From the NCBI GenBank assembly GCA_037013685.1, contig CM072886.1, positions 71,203,859-71,267,858 of the forward strand: 64,000 nucleotides of DNA, read 5' to 3'. The translations under genes and the position numbers were made by a program. This document shows positions 36,476 through 47,460 of this stretch, in pieces. This DNA is from Acridotheres tristis. Its lineage: Eukaryota; Chordata; Aves; Passeriformes; Sturnidae. Under the pieces are notes generated by a model, which was not told the DNA's origin, ran no database searches, and was given only the letters and a program-made list of their open reading frames with translations. Numbering within the stretch: the first letter of the stretch is position 1; every line of letters begins with the position of its first letter.

Positions 36476-36645
36476 TCAATGTGGGCATACTTCATGCTTT
36501 CCTCCTCCTTTTCTTATTCTACATGACTTGACTTTATCAAACAAGGCATTTATCAATGTCATAACCTGTCCAGGAAAGTCTGGACCCATAGGAAATCCAA
36601 TCAGCAGTGTATGCATGATTGGCATGACATCACTACTAGATACAG
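36476..36645 (-). CDS. Candidate terminal exon of an unrecognised gene
   Basis: Read on the minus strand, an AG acceptor (ttcacagtgtag) is followed by two bases completing a codon, then 55 codons and a TGA. The peptide starts VSSSDVMPIMHTLLIGFP and continues MGPDFPGQVMTLINALFDK before a basic tail (CRIRKGGGKHE). The two leading bases join in phase with the single trailing base of the candidate exon at 37025-37156, giving a proline codon at the junction. The alternative acceptor 5 bp upstream (ttcacag) would put a stop in that phase. I do not recognise the protein. Coding status rests on splice signals, phase and amino-acid character only; conservation is untested. Confidence 0.48.
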
Positions 36646-37024
36646 CTACACTGTGAACAACTCATGAGAAAACTGAAATGGAATTGGGAAATTTAAAATG
36701 TTTGGTTAGATTCAAATTTATTAATGAAAATAAATTATTTAGTCAATTTCAGTGAGAAAAAAATATTAATCATCCATGGAATTTCCACAGAGAAATTTCA
36801 TTTTGAGAAGTCTTTATTTATTATTCCCTACCTAAGTGCAATTTCTTTGTCCAGCTCATAGGTATCATAGTACCTAGCTATAAAATAAAAAATAGTAAAT
36901 TGAAAACTGTGTTGGGATCTGAGATTTTTATGCAATTTATTGAAGAGAGGAGGAAACCTCCATCCATTTTTGGCATTCAGAGTCTGCTCTGTGCTGTGTA
37001 TCAGTAGAAATATATTGTACTCAC

Positions 37025-37156
37025 GATTGAAAGGGAGGCAACTGTCAAGCTGAAGAGACTTCAGAGATGGTCGAGCACAGTGCATCAGGAATTGTGGTCT
37101 GTATACATGCTGTGGGCCAGCCAAATCCATGCCAAGCAAAGGTGGAGATTCTCCTT
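37025..37156 (-). CDS. Candidate internal exon of an unrecognised gene
   Basis: The minus strand has an acceptor (gtttttacacag) and a perfect GTGAGT donor, with an intact 132-bp exon between. It contributes two bases, 43 codons and one base. The peptide includes GESPPLLGMDLAGPQHVYRP followed by QFLMHCARPSLKSLQLDSC. No transmembrane segment, signal peptide or catalytic motif is visible. Downstream it joins in phase to 36476-36645. Upstream it needs an exon ending with one base of a codon, which the candidate at 38851-38985 does not supply, so an exon may be missing or the gene may be broken. Confidence 0.52.
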
Positions 37157-38850
37157 CTGTGTAAAAACACTAACTGTAAGAGGTCTCTGTAGGATTTTCT
37201 GAGGGCAATATCTGTGCCCCGTTACTTAGCAAAAGGATGGTTGTTTTTTAATTTTGCTGGAAAATGGTTTTAGCTTCAGTACAAGGACCAGACCAAAGAA
37301 AAAAAATCAAAGTTACCTATCAAAACTTGACTCACTGCTACATATGCTGTAAATTTATGCTATTATACTGTGTTACAGAAATACATCTTCTAAATTAACA
37401 ATACAGTATGTTTCCTATTAGTCTCTCTGTCACATACACATCTTAAGGAAAAAAGATAGAAGAAAGCAAAGACATTAGCTGAGGAAACTTCATTTGCTAC
37501 TGTGATTATTTTGAGAAAAAGAGGAGTTTTTTTAAATTTATTTTTCAGCTGAACAATCTGGAAAGCTCATACAGCTCCCTATACTTGACTGACTCTAGAT
37601 GCATTGACTTAAAGTCCAAATATTGATATTTATATGGAAAATTGTAATATGGAGCTTAATTTTGATGAGAAAATATTAACAAGTATATATGAAAAAAAAA
37701 TCATCCCAGTAGATAGAAGTACCACATATTAATTAAACCCAAGTACACAATAAGATAAAAAATTGCAATCAACTCCATTCTGCTGTAAATATTCAAGAAG
37801 GCCATTATTTTTAGGAATGATTTGGTATTATCTCCAAACCATTGACAAATAATTATTGAGTTCAAAACACGAAGGAGCATTTGCAATGAAGTGCTGACAA
37901 ACATCTTAATTGTAAATCTCTGAAGATCTGACTCATATTAATATGGAAATTAAATATTAAAAGGCTAATGCTGGACTTTGCAGTCTGTTATCTTGCATCT
38001 TACACACTTGCAGTTTCACAGATCAAATGTTTCTTCAGTATTCCAGAGAAAATTGCCTTTATTTTAGTTCAGGAAGTAATAACCTATCTGCTTAATATAT
38101 GCATAGTAGACATATGACTGTTTCAGTAAAACACTGGAAATTGCACATGCTCTTAAGCATCCCTGGAAACATTTACTCACACCTGGGGCATTACTCAGTG
38201 TGGATGGGTCATACAGGGCACACTGGGATTCAGGCAGAGGGATTACCTGTGCCTGTGGTTAGATGTGTGCCCCTGGGGTTTCTTCCTCGAATTCATGCTG
38301 GCTGTGGCTACTCTGAGGGCAGGGATTGCTCTGCAGTATATTCCAGATCCTCCTGGTCCTTTCCTTTGCTGGCTTGAGTACTTGGCCTGACGATTGTAAA
38401 CAGCAGTGGTAAGATCCTCCCACCCTAGATCTATGAGGCACCCAGCAACTACGATGCCCTCCCAGTTCCAACCTTTACAGTTATAACTATTCATAAGTTG
38501 GAATAATTCTGATAATTGACTTTAAAAATAGGAATATTTTTATGCAAATCTGTAAAACTAAGCTTAGCCAAAGTAGTCAGTGACATGCATATTCCTAGGA
38601 AATAGTCTAATACAGCCTTCTTGTACCCAATTCTTTGCTAAAAATATTGAGATACCTTGCTAACAAGAAGATTCTGGTATACTTGGTGCTTGTACCATAT
38701 TGAGACCATTACCATCAAAGTATATGTTGCACCCTGTAAAATCAGAGGTACAAATCGGTCATGCAGACTTAGATGGAAATGGCCTGCACAGTTTCACACT
38801 GAAATGGAGATTTTTCTAGAGGCTAAGATGTCTTCATGCGGAAACACTAC
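37157..38850. other. Putative intron with an ambiguous exon-like stretch
   Basis: On the minus strand, 38243-38420 has an acceptor-like tgtttacaatcgtcag and a later CAG/GTAATC donor-like site around an open stretch. All three frames look partly coding, so I could not choose one. Confidence 0.3.
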
Positions 38851-38985
38851 ATCTCTGTAGGGAGCTGAGAACTTCTTGGGCAGAAATGGTGCTAGATGCA
38901 AACACATGCATGCCTCAAATGAGTGCTGGGTATTTAATTCATCAGTATAATGTACCAAACAATTAATCATATCCTGGAACTCTTT
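38851..38985 (-). CDS. Candidate internal exon of an unrecognised gene
   Basis: The minus strand has a good acceptor (ctgctccttattccacag) followed by 45 open codons starting KEFQDMINCLVHYTDELNTQ and later HLAPFLPKKFSAPYRD, then a weak donor (GTAGTG). The frame stays open a further 23 codons, so the 3' limit is uncertain. It starts in phase 0, whereas the candidate exon upstream (40691-40831) ends two bases into a codon, so the two cannot be directly spliced without a frame break. Protein not recognised. Confidence 0.4.
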
Positions 38986-40690
38986 CTGTGGAATAAGGAG
39001 CAGATGATATTTTTCCCCCTGAAAATATTCAAACATTCTAAAGCCAACCTTTCTATAAAGGACAAGATTTTACTTGAAAATAAAAACCTTGGAGAGATTT
39101 CTTTTTCAAAAAGAGAAGCACTGTTATTTGCATTCACAACTTCATGAGGAGATATATATTTCAGAAGGACACGCTTTTAAATGTTCATCTTTGACTGAAA
39201 CTTTAAGTACTCTGTAGATTCCAAAGAAGTGTCTTTAAAGAAATATCAAACAGTCATTCAGGCAGGTAGATAATATACAAATTTTCATGGCATATGTAAT
39301 TTGCTGCCTCAAGCCAATCATTCATTTAAGATAGATATTATATTATAATTCAGGAAATCCTACTTGAGGAGTCATTATAATTAGCAATCCTGAGCTACAC
39401 ACTTGTCAAAAGAAGAGTTTTGCATTTACGTAAGTAAAGACGAGGGTTTTTTTTTTTTCTCCTCTCTCTTTTCCTCATCAGAAGCCAAAAATTTTCAAGT
39501 AGCTTGTCATCAGATATGTCTAAAGTACAGATATACCTAATGGATGACATCTGATAAATTCTTTCTAAAGATCTTACAGTAAAGGGCAGCTACAGCGAAG
39601 CAGTGGCAATTTGTTTGATATTGTTAATCAAGGTTTCCTTGAGAACAGGTGGCACATACCCAGGATGAGTTCATATTATCTGTATTTAAATATTCTTTAT
39701 TATAGAGCATATTTATACTGTTGAATGACATTACACATAAAGGACCACTGTTTGACTGGGTAATAGGATTTATACAAAAATATGCTAAGCTACCCCTTCT
39801 ACTTAAGATTGGTTTTGAGAAGTTTCTTTAAATATTATCAACAGAAGAAAGATTTTCTGTAGAAAGACTTAAATAAGCAGTCAGATCTTAGAGGAAAGAG
39901 CTTATTTTCCTAATAGGAAGCTTAAAAAGAATTTGAGTTTTCTTAGTGCCTTAAAAGCTTTGCAACGAGTATAAATGAATGTCATAAATCAGATTCTCCT
40001 GTTTATTTGCGTGTAGGCAAAGTGACCAGGAAAAGTGCATAACACTAAACACCTAGAATACATAGCAATAGAATTCTGTAGTGCTTTTTAAAGTTAAATT
40101 AATTACTTGTGAACATAAATTTTACTACCTGAGATGGCAGTTAATGTAGATGAAGCTCTACAATGACATCTGCCAACAAACTCTTTAAAATAAATTCTTT
40201 GATCTGAATCACTGATGAAGACCAGCTATTTTCTTACCCTCCTGTTTGATTTTTTTTTTTTAATATAATGACAAGCTTAACATTCTTATTGATCAAAAAG
40301 TAATACTTAAAATTAAGAACTCACATAGTTGCTAAAACATACAATTAATAAGGAAAGCAAGCATTCTTGCATTTCTAAAAAGCATTTTTGATGGACTGAA
40401 TGCTTCAGACAGTATTACTCTTTTCATCTTCATCTCTTTGTTCTCCTGATCTTTACTTAATCAGTCTCTACCTCTTCCCTCTTCATTATTCCTATTTTGA
40501 GTAGCACACAATTCCAGCTTGATATTTCCATCACTTAATTACATTACTGGTAAATTATTATTAATTATTAATCAGCACAGATACGTTTCAGAATAACACT
40601 AGATATGGACAATGCAGGAATCCATTGTAAACTGGCATTTCTTCTGGCTTCAGCCATGACTTCTTGTTGTACACAGTATGAGGAACTCAC

Positions 40691-40831
40691 ATGATATTAA
40701 TCTCCAAGATTCCGCTTGACAATCCATATGTGGCAAGGAACTCTTTATGGCGGAAATTTTCCACGGTCAGTTGTGTCAGTTTGTCAGAAAATCTAGCAAT
40801 AGCATTTATGGTTTTATCCATTGCTACAGTT
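40691..40831 (-). CDS. Candidate internal exon of an unrecognised gene (strongest)
   Basis: A 141-bp segment on the minus strand lies between a pyrimidine-rich acceptor (tatctttttattcctag) and a perfect GTGAGT donor. One base, 46 codons and two bases make it symmetric (phase 2-2), so it can be skipped without shifting frame. The peptide includes TVAMDKTINAIARFSDKLTQ and then KEFLATYGLSSGILEINI, with no stop. The mix of hydrophobic and charged residues suggests a soluble helical protein. I cannot name the family. Neighbouring candidates on the same strand (36476-47460) support a multi-exon gene. Confidence 0.55.
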
Positions 40832-41318
40832 CTAGGAATAAAAAGATAAATGGTTTCATAATTCTTCCCCAAAAGGTTGTCTAGACTTGGAAAAGCCTGT
40901 TTTCAAACTGTATTCGCAAGTTTTTTACTTTTCCCTGAAGAAGCATTCACGATATCAAACTGGAAATATGTGCTCTGTGTACATAAATCCTAAAGGAAGT
41001 CCTCTGCTTCATTAACATAAAAACCTTGTCTGGGTCTGTGCTCTAATGTCATTACTCCTGTCAAGTTTAAAGCAGTAATTATGATTGATTTACTGTTAGT
41101 ATTTGTGTAATGACATATATGCAAAATAACACAAGTTCTCCTCTGCCTAAGATTTAGAAAATTCAGTTTTCAAAGATTAGTCTTTTGTTGGTCTACAAGT
41201 CACTTGTGAAAGGTCTTTGACATGTAATTTATCTCTGTAATGTATTATTTTTTAAAATCAATCAATAAATAATTTGATGAAGCCTGCTTTGTTCATGAAA
41301 ATGCACAAATTATTTCAC

Positions 41319-41455
41319 TATTTCTGGATCCTTTGAGTCCAGATGTCGGGTTTTTTTCCTGAAAATCAATGGATGTGTGGGCTTTTCTTTGCATATCTCA
41401 GCATCTTCTATTAATACCTCCCAGTGCATGCTGAGGTCCATATTCATTGTTTGAC
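41319..41455 (-). CDS. Candidate exon of an unrecognised gene
   Basis: After an acceptor-like gaacatgctgtag, the minus strand gives two bases and 45 codons beginning QTMNMDLSMHWEVLIEDAEI, later FRKKTRHLDSKDPEI, then a moderate donor (GTGAAA). The next in-frame stop is two codons further on. Coding character is good but splice signals are only fair, and the phase does not match the candidate at 41684-41823. Confidence 0.38.
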
Positions 41456-41683
41456 CTACAGCATGTTCTTGTCCTCCTAGTCACCAGGCATGTTTCACAA
41501 GTTTGGAAGTGTTTTGCTATCATTCCTTAGCTGGTGAAACAAAATGCCCGGGAATGCTTTCTATAGGGCTCAGAATCCATACCAAGTCTTTACCCAGAAG
41601 TATCTTTTTTGTTTTTCAGTGTTTCACATAATATTGCTGATGCCTAGAGAAACAGATAATGCAATTTTTCTTAAATGTCCCAC

Positions 41684-41823
41684 CATCTGCTTTGAGCACC
41701 AACAAATGTGTTTCTAAATATATTCTTATCTGCTTTGAGTAGAACTTTCTTTCCTGAGATATCTACAACTCTTTTTTGAGCTGATGACTGAAAACATTTT
41801 AAGGACATCTGATCATATAGTTT
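41684..41823 (-). CDS. Candidate exon of an unrecognised gene
   Basis: The acceptor cttatcctctttgcag is strong on the minus strand. It is followed in phase 0 by 46 codons starting KLYDQMSLKCFQSSAQKRVV and later LKADKNIFRNTFVGAQSR, then a donor-like GTGGGA two bases into the next codon. It is open throughout. Function unknown. Confidence 0.42.
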
Positions 41824-41883
41824 CTGCAAAGAGGATAAGAAGCATCTCACATTTTAGATTATTCTTTTAAAAATCATTATATG

Positions 41884-44310
41884 TTTATATCTCCAGTGAC
41901 TTCATTACAGCATCAAAAACATCTGGTGGGATTACTTGACCAGTTGATAGACTGGCAAGGACTTTCTGGTAATACTCACTAGATTATTCCCTTTTCTCAG
42001 ATATTTAATGTAGGATTTGAAAGTGTCCTTGACTTAAAAAAAAAAAAAAAAAAAATTACAGAAATTATCAAGGTTTTTTTTCGGTTATATTAGATTTCTC
42101 AGAAATCTCATAAAAATACTTCATTGCTTAGGAGTTGAGGTGCACCTATGACAAAATTCTTTTTAGGAATTGTAATCTGAATGATTGCAATAGGTTGCTT
42201 CTAATGCCAGATGTACTGTGATTCTCCAGTCTGAGACAATAAGCCTCCAAACTTGAGCTAAAAATACATCCATCATCTCTTCATAGATGGTACATAGGAG
42301 ACATAGTTTGGATTGCATGTAAAAATTCAAGCAGTCATGACATAGAGCATCCACAGCCTTTTCTAACTTCTCATAAAATTAAACAAAATGTCAAATCAGT
42401 GTAAGAAATCCAAAAATCCGAAATAGTGAAAGACTTCCATTAGCATACTCTCTTTGATAACTGAGGTGCCCTTCAAATAGACACATGCTTTGTGAAAATG
42501 AGTAATTATAAAAGACTTAATCAAAAAGCACTTAACAGATGTTATCTCAAGTACTGCTGATACTTTTAAGTGCATCTGCAAGTGGGCAACATCAGAAATG
42601 TAATTATCTTGTAGGCAAGAAGAAAATTCACTCAATGTTAATCTAAGACGTGTTTTTTATACAACTTCAGCACTTATGTGTTCTCCAGTGACTGGCTCAT
42701 AACAGGTGAAGAAGGACGGATTTATTTTAGGAGAATAAATAGTGGAAGAAATAGAATCTTTTATCAAAGTTCACTATGACAGTACCACAAACCAGCAATG
42801 GGAGTATCCCATAAAATAAATCTAGGATTATTTTAGTTTGGAAGCAGGTAAACAGGCATAGGAAATAGCATAAATAGCATGTCTGACAATCCTTTTTTCT
42901 TTTTTTTTTTTTTAATTTTTTTTTCTTTCTTTTTTGTCCCCCCCCGCCCTTTATTCCATATATTATGCTGACAGTATTATATACCTGTACTGGAAATTGA
43001 GAAGGTTCAATCCTTTCTGAGCATTTTAATGGGACAGAAACAATATAATTGCATTGATTCTTTTGTACTTACTTCTTGCCCTATTAGCTAATGTGTTTGA
43101 TGATGCTGATCTAATAAAGAGACAGAAAAGCAACTTCGCCTAAATGAGACAGCGCTCTTTCCTTAGATCTGACTTTTTTTTCGAAGATGGAGTTCTCTAA
43201 AGAAAAGTTTGAATATTTCTTGTGGAATGATTTTCTCTTGCAGAATGAAAACTTTGAATCTCTCCCTGTGATAACTCAGTGACACTAAAAATATTCCAGA
43301 TGTCTGTATGTTCAGAGTATTCAGAACTAAGCACTTCCTCTGTCTTTCCTCTGTCTTTTTGCCTTCTCCCTTATGACCCTGTTTAATATTGGTTGAGTTT
43401 TTGGAGGGAAGAACACCAGGACTCCTTCACCCTTTGTACTTAAGTGTTATTTTTCAAACATAAACTGTTCTACTTAAAATTTCTTTCATGTCTTCTATTT
43501 TTTATTTTACTAATCTCAACTCCCTATTTAGTACTTTCAGAAAACTTTCTTGGATATGCAATATAATGTCTTATTTTGAACAAAAGAATGTGAATGTGAG
43601 GCAAGCCTGTAACCTTCCTTTTGTTTTATGATATATATTCTTAGATATTTTTTAAATTCATTGACTTTCATCAGTCTTGCAACCAACACTAATCTTTCTG
43701 TAAGGATTTGTAACATTTCCAAACTACCAAAGAGATTATTTCGAATGAACAGAACCATTTCTTCACAGACAGTGTTTTCCAGATTATTCACAGTCTGGAT
43801 TTTGTCACTCTCTTCTCTGCTGCTATTTTGACTTCTTCACTGCTGCTGCACAAATGGGCCTTTTTATGAGAAAGAGCTTCTTCACCAACAGTCTATTTAC
43901 CGTGTAAGCTGAGGAACTCATCTACTTTTCTCTTTATGACAAAAATTTCATTCTCTTCACCTGCGCATAAAGTATTTTCTTTACTCTGTTTTTGTTCCCT
44001 TCTGTTTTACTTAGGTCCTTGTTTTTCTTAGACAAAACATCTCCTTTGTTTTAAATCTTGAAACTTGGAGTTTCACTGGCTTTCTCTAGCCAGTGTAATT
44101 TTCTAGCTGCAGTTTTGACAGAAAATTATTCAAAAACTGGTTCATATGAATATGCCTTTGCTTCTGCTGATATCATATCTGCATTATTGCTGCCTGGCTG
44201 AAGTTTTCAGTCATGCCAAAACTGGAATATGTCTGAATGTCAGAAGAGGATGCTGTGAATTTATGTCCCTAAGTGACGTTTACTTCTGAAATTCTGTCAG
44301 TATTCATGTC
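41884..44310 (-). pseudogene. Broken coding-like stretches, possibly decayed exons
   Basis: The minus strand holds several stretches with coding character that do not form clean exons. Near 41990-41895 a frame reading SEYYQKVLASLSTGQVIPP is offset from the frame just upstream and ends in a stop. Positions 42375-42163 give CLNFYMQSKLCLLCTIYEEM. Positions 43840-43640 are open with NNLENTVCEEMVLFIRNNLF and LEMLQILTERLVLVARLMKV. Upstream of that, 44170-43850 reads as one lysine-rich frame (starting ISAEAKAYSYEPVFE) broken by several stops. Together they suggest one or more long exons that have lost their frame. Alternatively, some may be intact short exons whose splice sites I have misplaced. Confidence 0.35.
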
Positions 44311-44534
44311 TTTCATGCACATTTAAAAGGATCTATCTTTGCTGCCTAATTTCATAAATGAGACACTTATGTTTCAAATTTGCAATAAAATACTGCATTG
44401 ATTATAACTTACATTATGCAAATGAGAGAGATACTAGCAATATATAAAAAGCTCATTCTTGTGTTGTGACATCAAATTTTAGTTCATATAAAATAGAAAA
44501 TGTGTTCATACATAGAAATAATCCTGCTTGACTC

Positions 44535-44620
44535 AAAGTTTGCCACCTCCAATGATAGTTGTTTGGAATGCTTCATTGCCTATAGCTTTGAGTGAGTTAG
44601 AGACCTAGAAATGGTATAAC
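44535..44620 (-). pseudogene. Small exon-like stretch
   Basis: The minus strand shows tataccatttctag as an acceptor-like site followed by VSNSLKAIGNEAFQTTII in frame, with a possible GTGGCA donor. Too short to call alone; listed because of its neighbours. Confidence 0.25.
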
Positions 44621-46301
44621 CATAATGAAAGTATATTAACATATTCAATCCAAAAACATGTTAACAGAAGCAATAACCCTCCTCCTGAACAATTCCTGGG
44701 ATGAGATTCTCAAACTCAATTTATTTCTCATGATCTAAGGAAATATAAAAACGTGGAAAATCTGTTTATCTGAATCTGAGCATGGTATGGTTTCATTAAA
44801 TATTGGAAAGAACACAAGCTCAAGGAAGTTTTTTTTCTTTTTGCTTGTAATTTGTATGATGAGTGATAGGCTTTGAGAGTTGAAGTAACAGATTTTTTTT
44901 AATGTTTGGCCTAATTACAATTTGTCTTGGAAGAACCCTTCTATTTGAGAGCAAATATATGTTTTCCATGTCCTAAATAATTGGTTTCCACCTTCCAAAC
45001 ATATTACTTTACAAGACATCATTTTTCTTTGAGGTAAAAATTATAGGAGGTAGAGACGTTTGCATGTTACAGAGGAAAACAATCATTAAAAGTGGGTTTG
45101 CTGGCTACTAACTTGCAGAGTACAATTGCCTGAACAAAAAACTTAGGCCTATTATAGCCATTTGCTGACCCATTATGTATCAAGGCTTTTCCCAAAGTGT
45201 CCAGAAACAGCTTTTAGTTGCAACATCTCTTTTCTTGGGAACAAAAAAACAAACAGACAAACAAAAAAAAAAAAAAGAAAAGAAGTTTAGAATCTGTTTG
45301 TTTTACTGTCTTTTTCTCTGAATTTCATGACTCTGAAAGCCACACAGTGAGCGATGTGTTGTTGGTGACAGCCCTGCCAAAGCTTTAGGCTTTTGCTGCT
45401 CTAGGTAAGAAAAGTAAGCCTACAGTGAGAGCTGCCAGGGGCATCAGACCTCCCTGTGGACAGCAGTTGACAGAGCAGTTCCCTCAGGAGCAAGAACCAC
45501 CACAGTAGCAGCATGCCTCTTTTATCTCAGGGCTCTGGCATTAATATTTTTGCAACTCCTGTTTTGCAGTGTCTGGCAGCCAGCTTGCTCTGATCAGTTG
45601 CTTCTAATTTTACCTGTGTGTAAAGCTGGCAGTGAAGGGAATCTGCTCAATTCTGGCCTTATAACAGTAAAACAGGTTTACTTGGTTAAGCTCTAGTCAG
45701 ACATAAGTCACAGAGAATGGGGATGTTCACTGTGTAAAGTAAGCACATATGCAGGGTGATAGACTTCACTTAGCTAAGCCACAGAGGTTTCTCCTGGTAG
45801 CCTTCTCATGCCTGAGTTTCCAAATTAAAAAAGGTCATGGGCAGCTGTTAGGGTTGATGTGAGCAACCGTGGAGTAAGTGGAGTCTTTTTGTTTGTCTCA
45901 GGATGTGACAGCAAAGAGCAGTCTGTAGGTTAGTTATGAGTACAAGGCTGGGTTAAGTGAATAGGGGAAGAAATTCCACATGGAGATCATTGAGAGGCAG
46001 GTGGACACTATCTCTTTTGTATTTAGATCTGACACTAACTCAAAGATTCCACTGCAATGAATGGAACCTAAGATACTATGAATTTGGGACAAAAAAAAAA
46101 AAATCCAGTCGTTCATTTTAGGAAATCAATTTAAAATAATGATTACACACACTCAGACAAAATGTGATAACATACGACCTGCCTGATTAGTGTTTCATAA
46201 AGCAGTGTTGTATTTGATCATAAATGACACTTTGTTCCTACTTGAGTGTTGCATATGAGGTTCCTATGAAAGAAAGAAGAACAATAATTTATGATTACTA
46301 C

Positions 46302-46470
46302 CTCCACTACAAAAAGAAAGCTCATATGAAATTCTAAATCAAGAAAGCAGATCTTATTGGCAGCTGCTTGTATGAAGTAATATACTCCGAGCACATAGAA
46401 CTCATTGTTAGAGATAATAAGGAATGTAAGGCTGTAATTGTCATCTTGGTCAAGAGAAATGTAAATGTAT
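46302..46470 (-). CDS. Candidate exon of an unrecognised gene
   Basis: A strong acceptor (catccttttttcag) on the minus strand is followed by one base and an open frame starting YIYISLDQDDNYSLTFLIIS and then NNEFYVLG. Two donors are possible: GTATAT after VLG (exon 46386-46470, 28 codons) or GTAGTA after 56 codons (46302). The shorter form keeps the part that looks most like a conserved protein; the extra segment is hydrophobic and cysteine-poor and may be intron. Family not recognised. Confidence 0.42.
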
Positions 46471-47285
46471 CTGAAAAAAGGATGAAAAAAAGTTAAAAGA
46501 AATGGATCCGTCATTAAAAAATTTAATATTTGGGTAAACAAAGCTCTTGTAAGTTAATTCAGGTGAATGTTCTTGCCTTTTCATGTTATTGTAGCTTCAT
46601 AACTCACTCTTTAGAGAACAGGCTTAGCTCTCTGGTGGTGACTTGAATTTGAAAACTAAACTAAACCATATGTTTAATGTAGAAGCTTCTTTCATACAAG
46701 TGAGATTTTCAACTCTTCACATGATATGTTTGAATCACTAATTGCTAATTGCAGATTCTCTCACTGCTCTTTTTAGTGACATATTTGTACCAACCACTGA
46801 AAGATTATATCGAGAACATCAATTGGTGCATAAATATTTATGAATACTTAAGTGGAATAATCAAGTGTAATAAACTCTCCAGAGATACTGCTGGTATCTG
46901 AAGGAAATTTTAAGAATCATATAATGTGTACATATATGCTGTGAAAAATGTTAACATTTGCCTTGCCAGAATCCCTCTGTTATTAGAGGAATTATTTTGC
47001 TTTTGAGCTTTCCATACAAACTTTTCACTTAAAACAGGGAGTTTTTTTGCTGGGGAAGAGATCTGTAGGCTAGTAAGAACAATTTTATTCCCAGTTTACT
47101 TCTCGGGAGACAGCTAGCTTGTGACAGAGAGCCTGTGACTTAAAATTTTATTTGCACTGTAGTTTTCTTCCCTTCAAAAGTACAGACCTTCTCTAATTTC
47201 TTGTGGCTTTTTTATCAGCAGAGGCTGAAAGGGAGCCCTGCTCAGTAGGAAAACTAAGCACAGCACTAGGCACCTACAATGCACC

Positions 47286-47460
47286 TTGTTCCACCCCGTG
47301 AGACTTTTCAAGTGGAGAAGCCTCAAAAAGTGCAAAAGAAAGAGAGTTGTTCCCCATTCCTGCTTCCCTTTAGAAGGACAGCATATTGCTGCTGGGTATC
47401 TAGAGGAATTTGCCATTGTTGTAGCAAATTTTGTGAAGTTGTCTTTTTTCTCTCCTTGGA
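47286..47460 (-). pseudogene. Frameshifted candidate exon
   Basis: The minus strand has a perfect-looking acceptor (cagtactgctttttcag) followed in phase 0 by 45 codons including SKERKKTTSQNLLQQWQIPL and LKGSRNGEQLSFF, then TGA. A shifted frame continues coding-like past it (FEASPLEKSHGVEQG) up to a possible GTGCAT donor. This pattern fits a single-base indel inside an exon. No good donor precedes the stop. Confidence 0.38.

Noticed and set aside
38243..38494. Minus-strand frames of 83 and 70 codons
   Set aside because: Two overlapping frames look equally coding-like and the splice phases are ambiguous, so no exon is called; it is noted within the intron entry.
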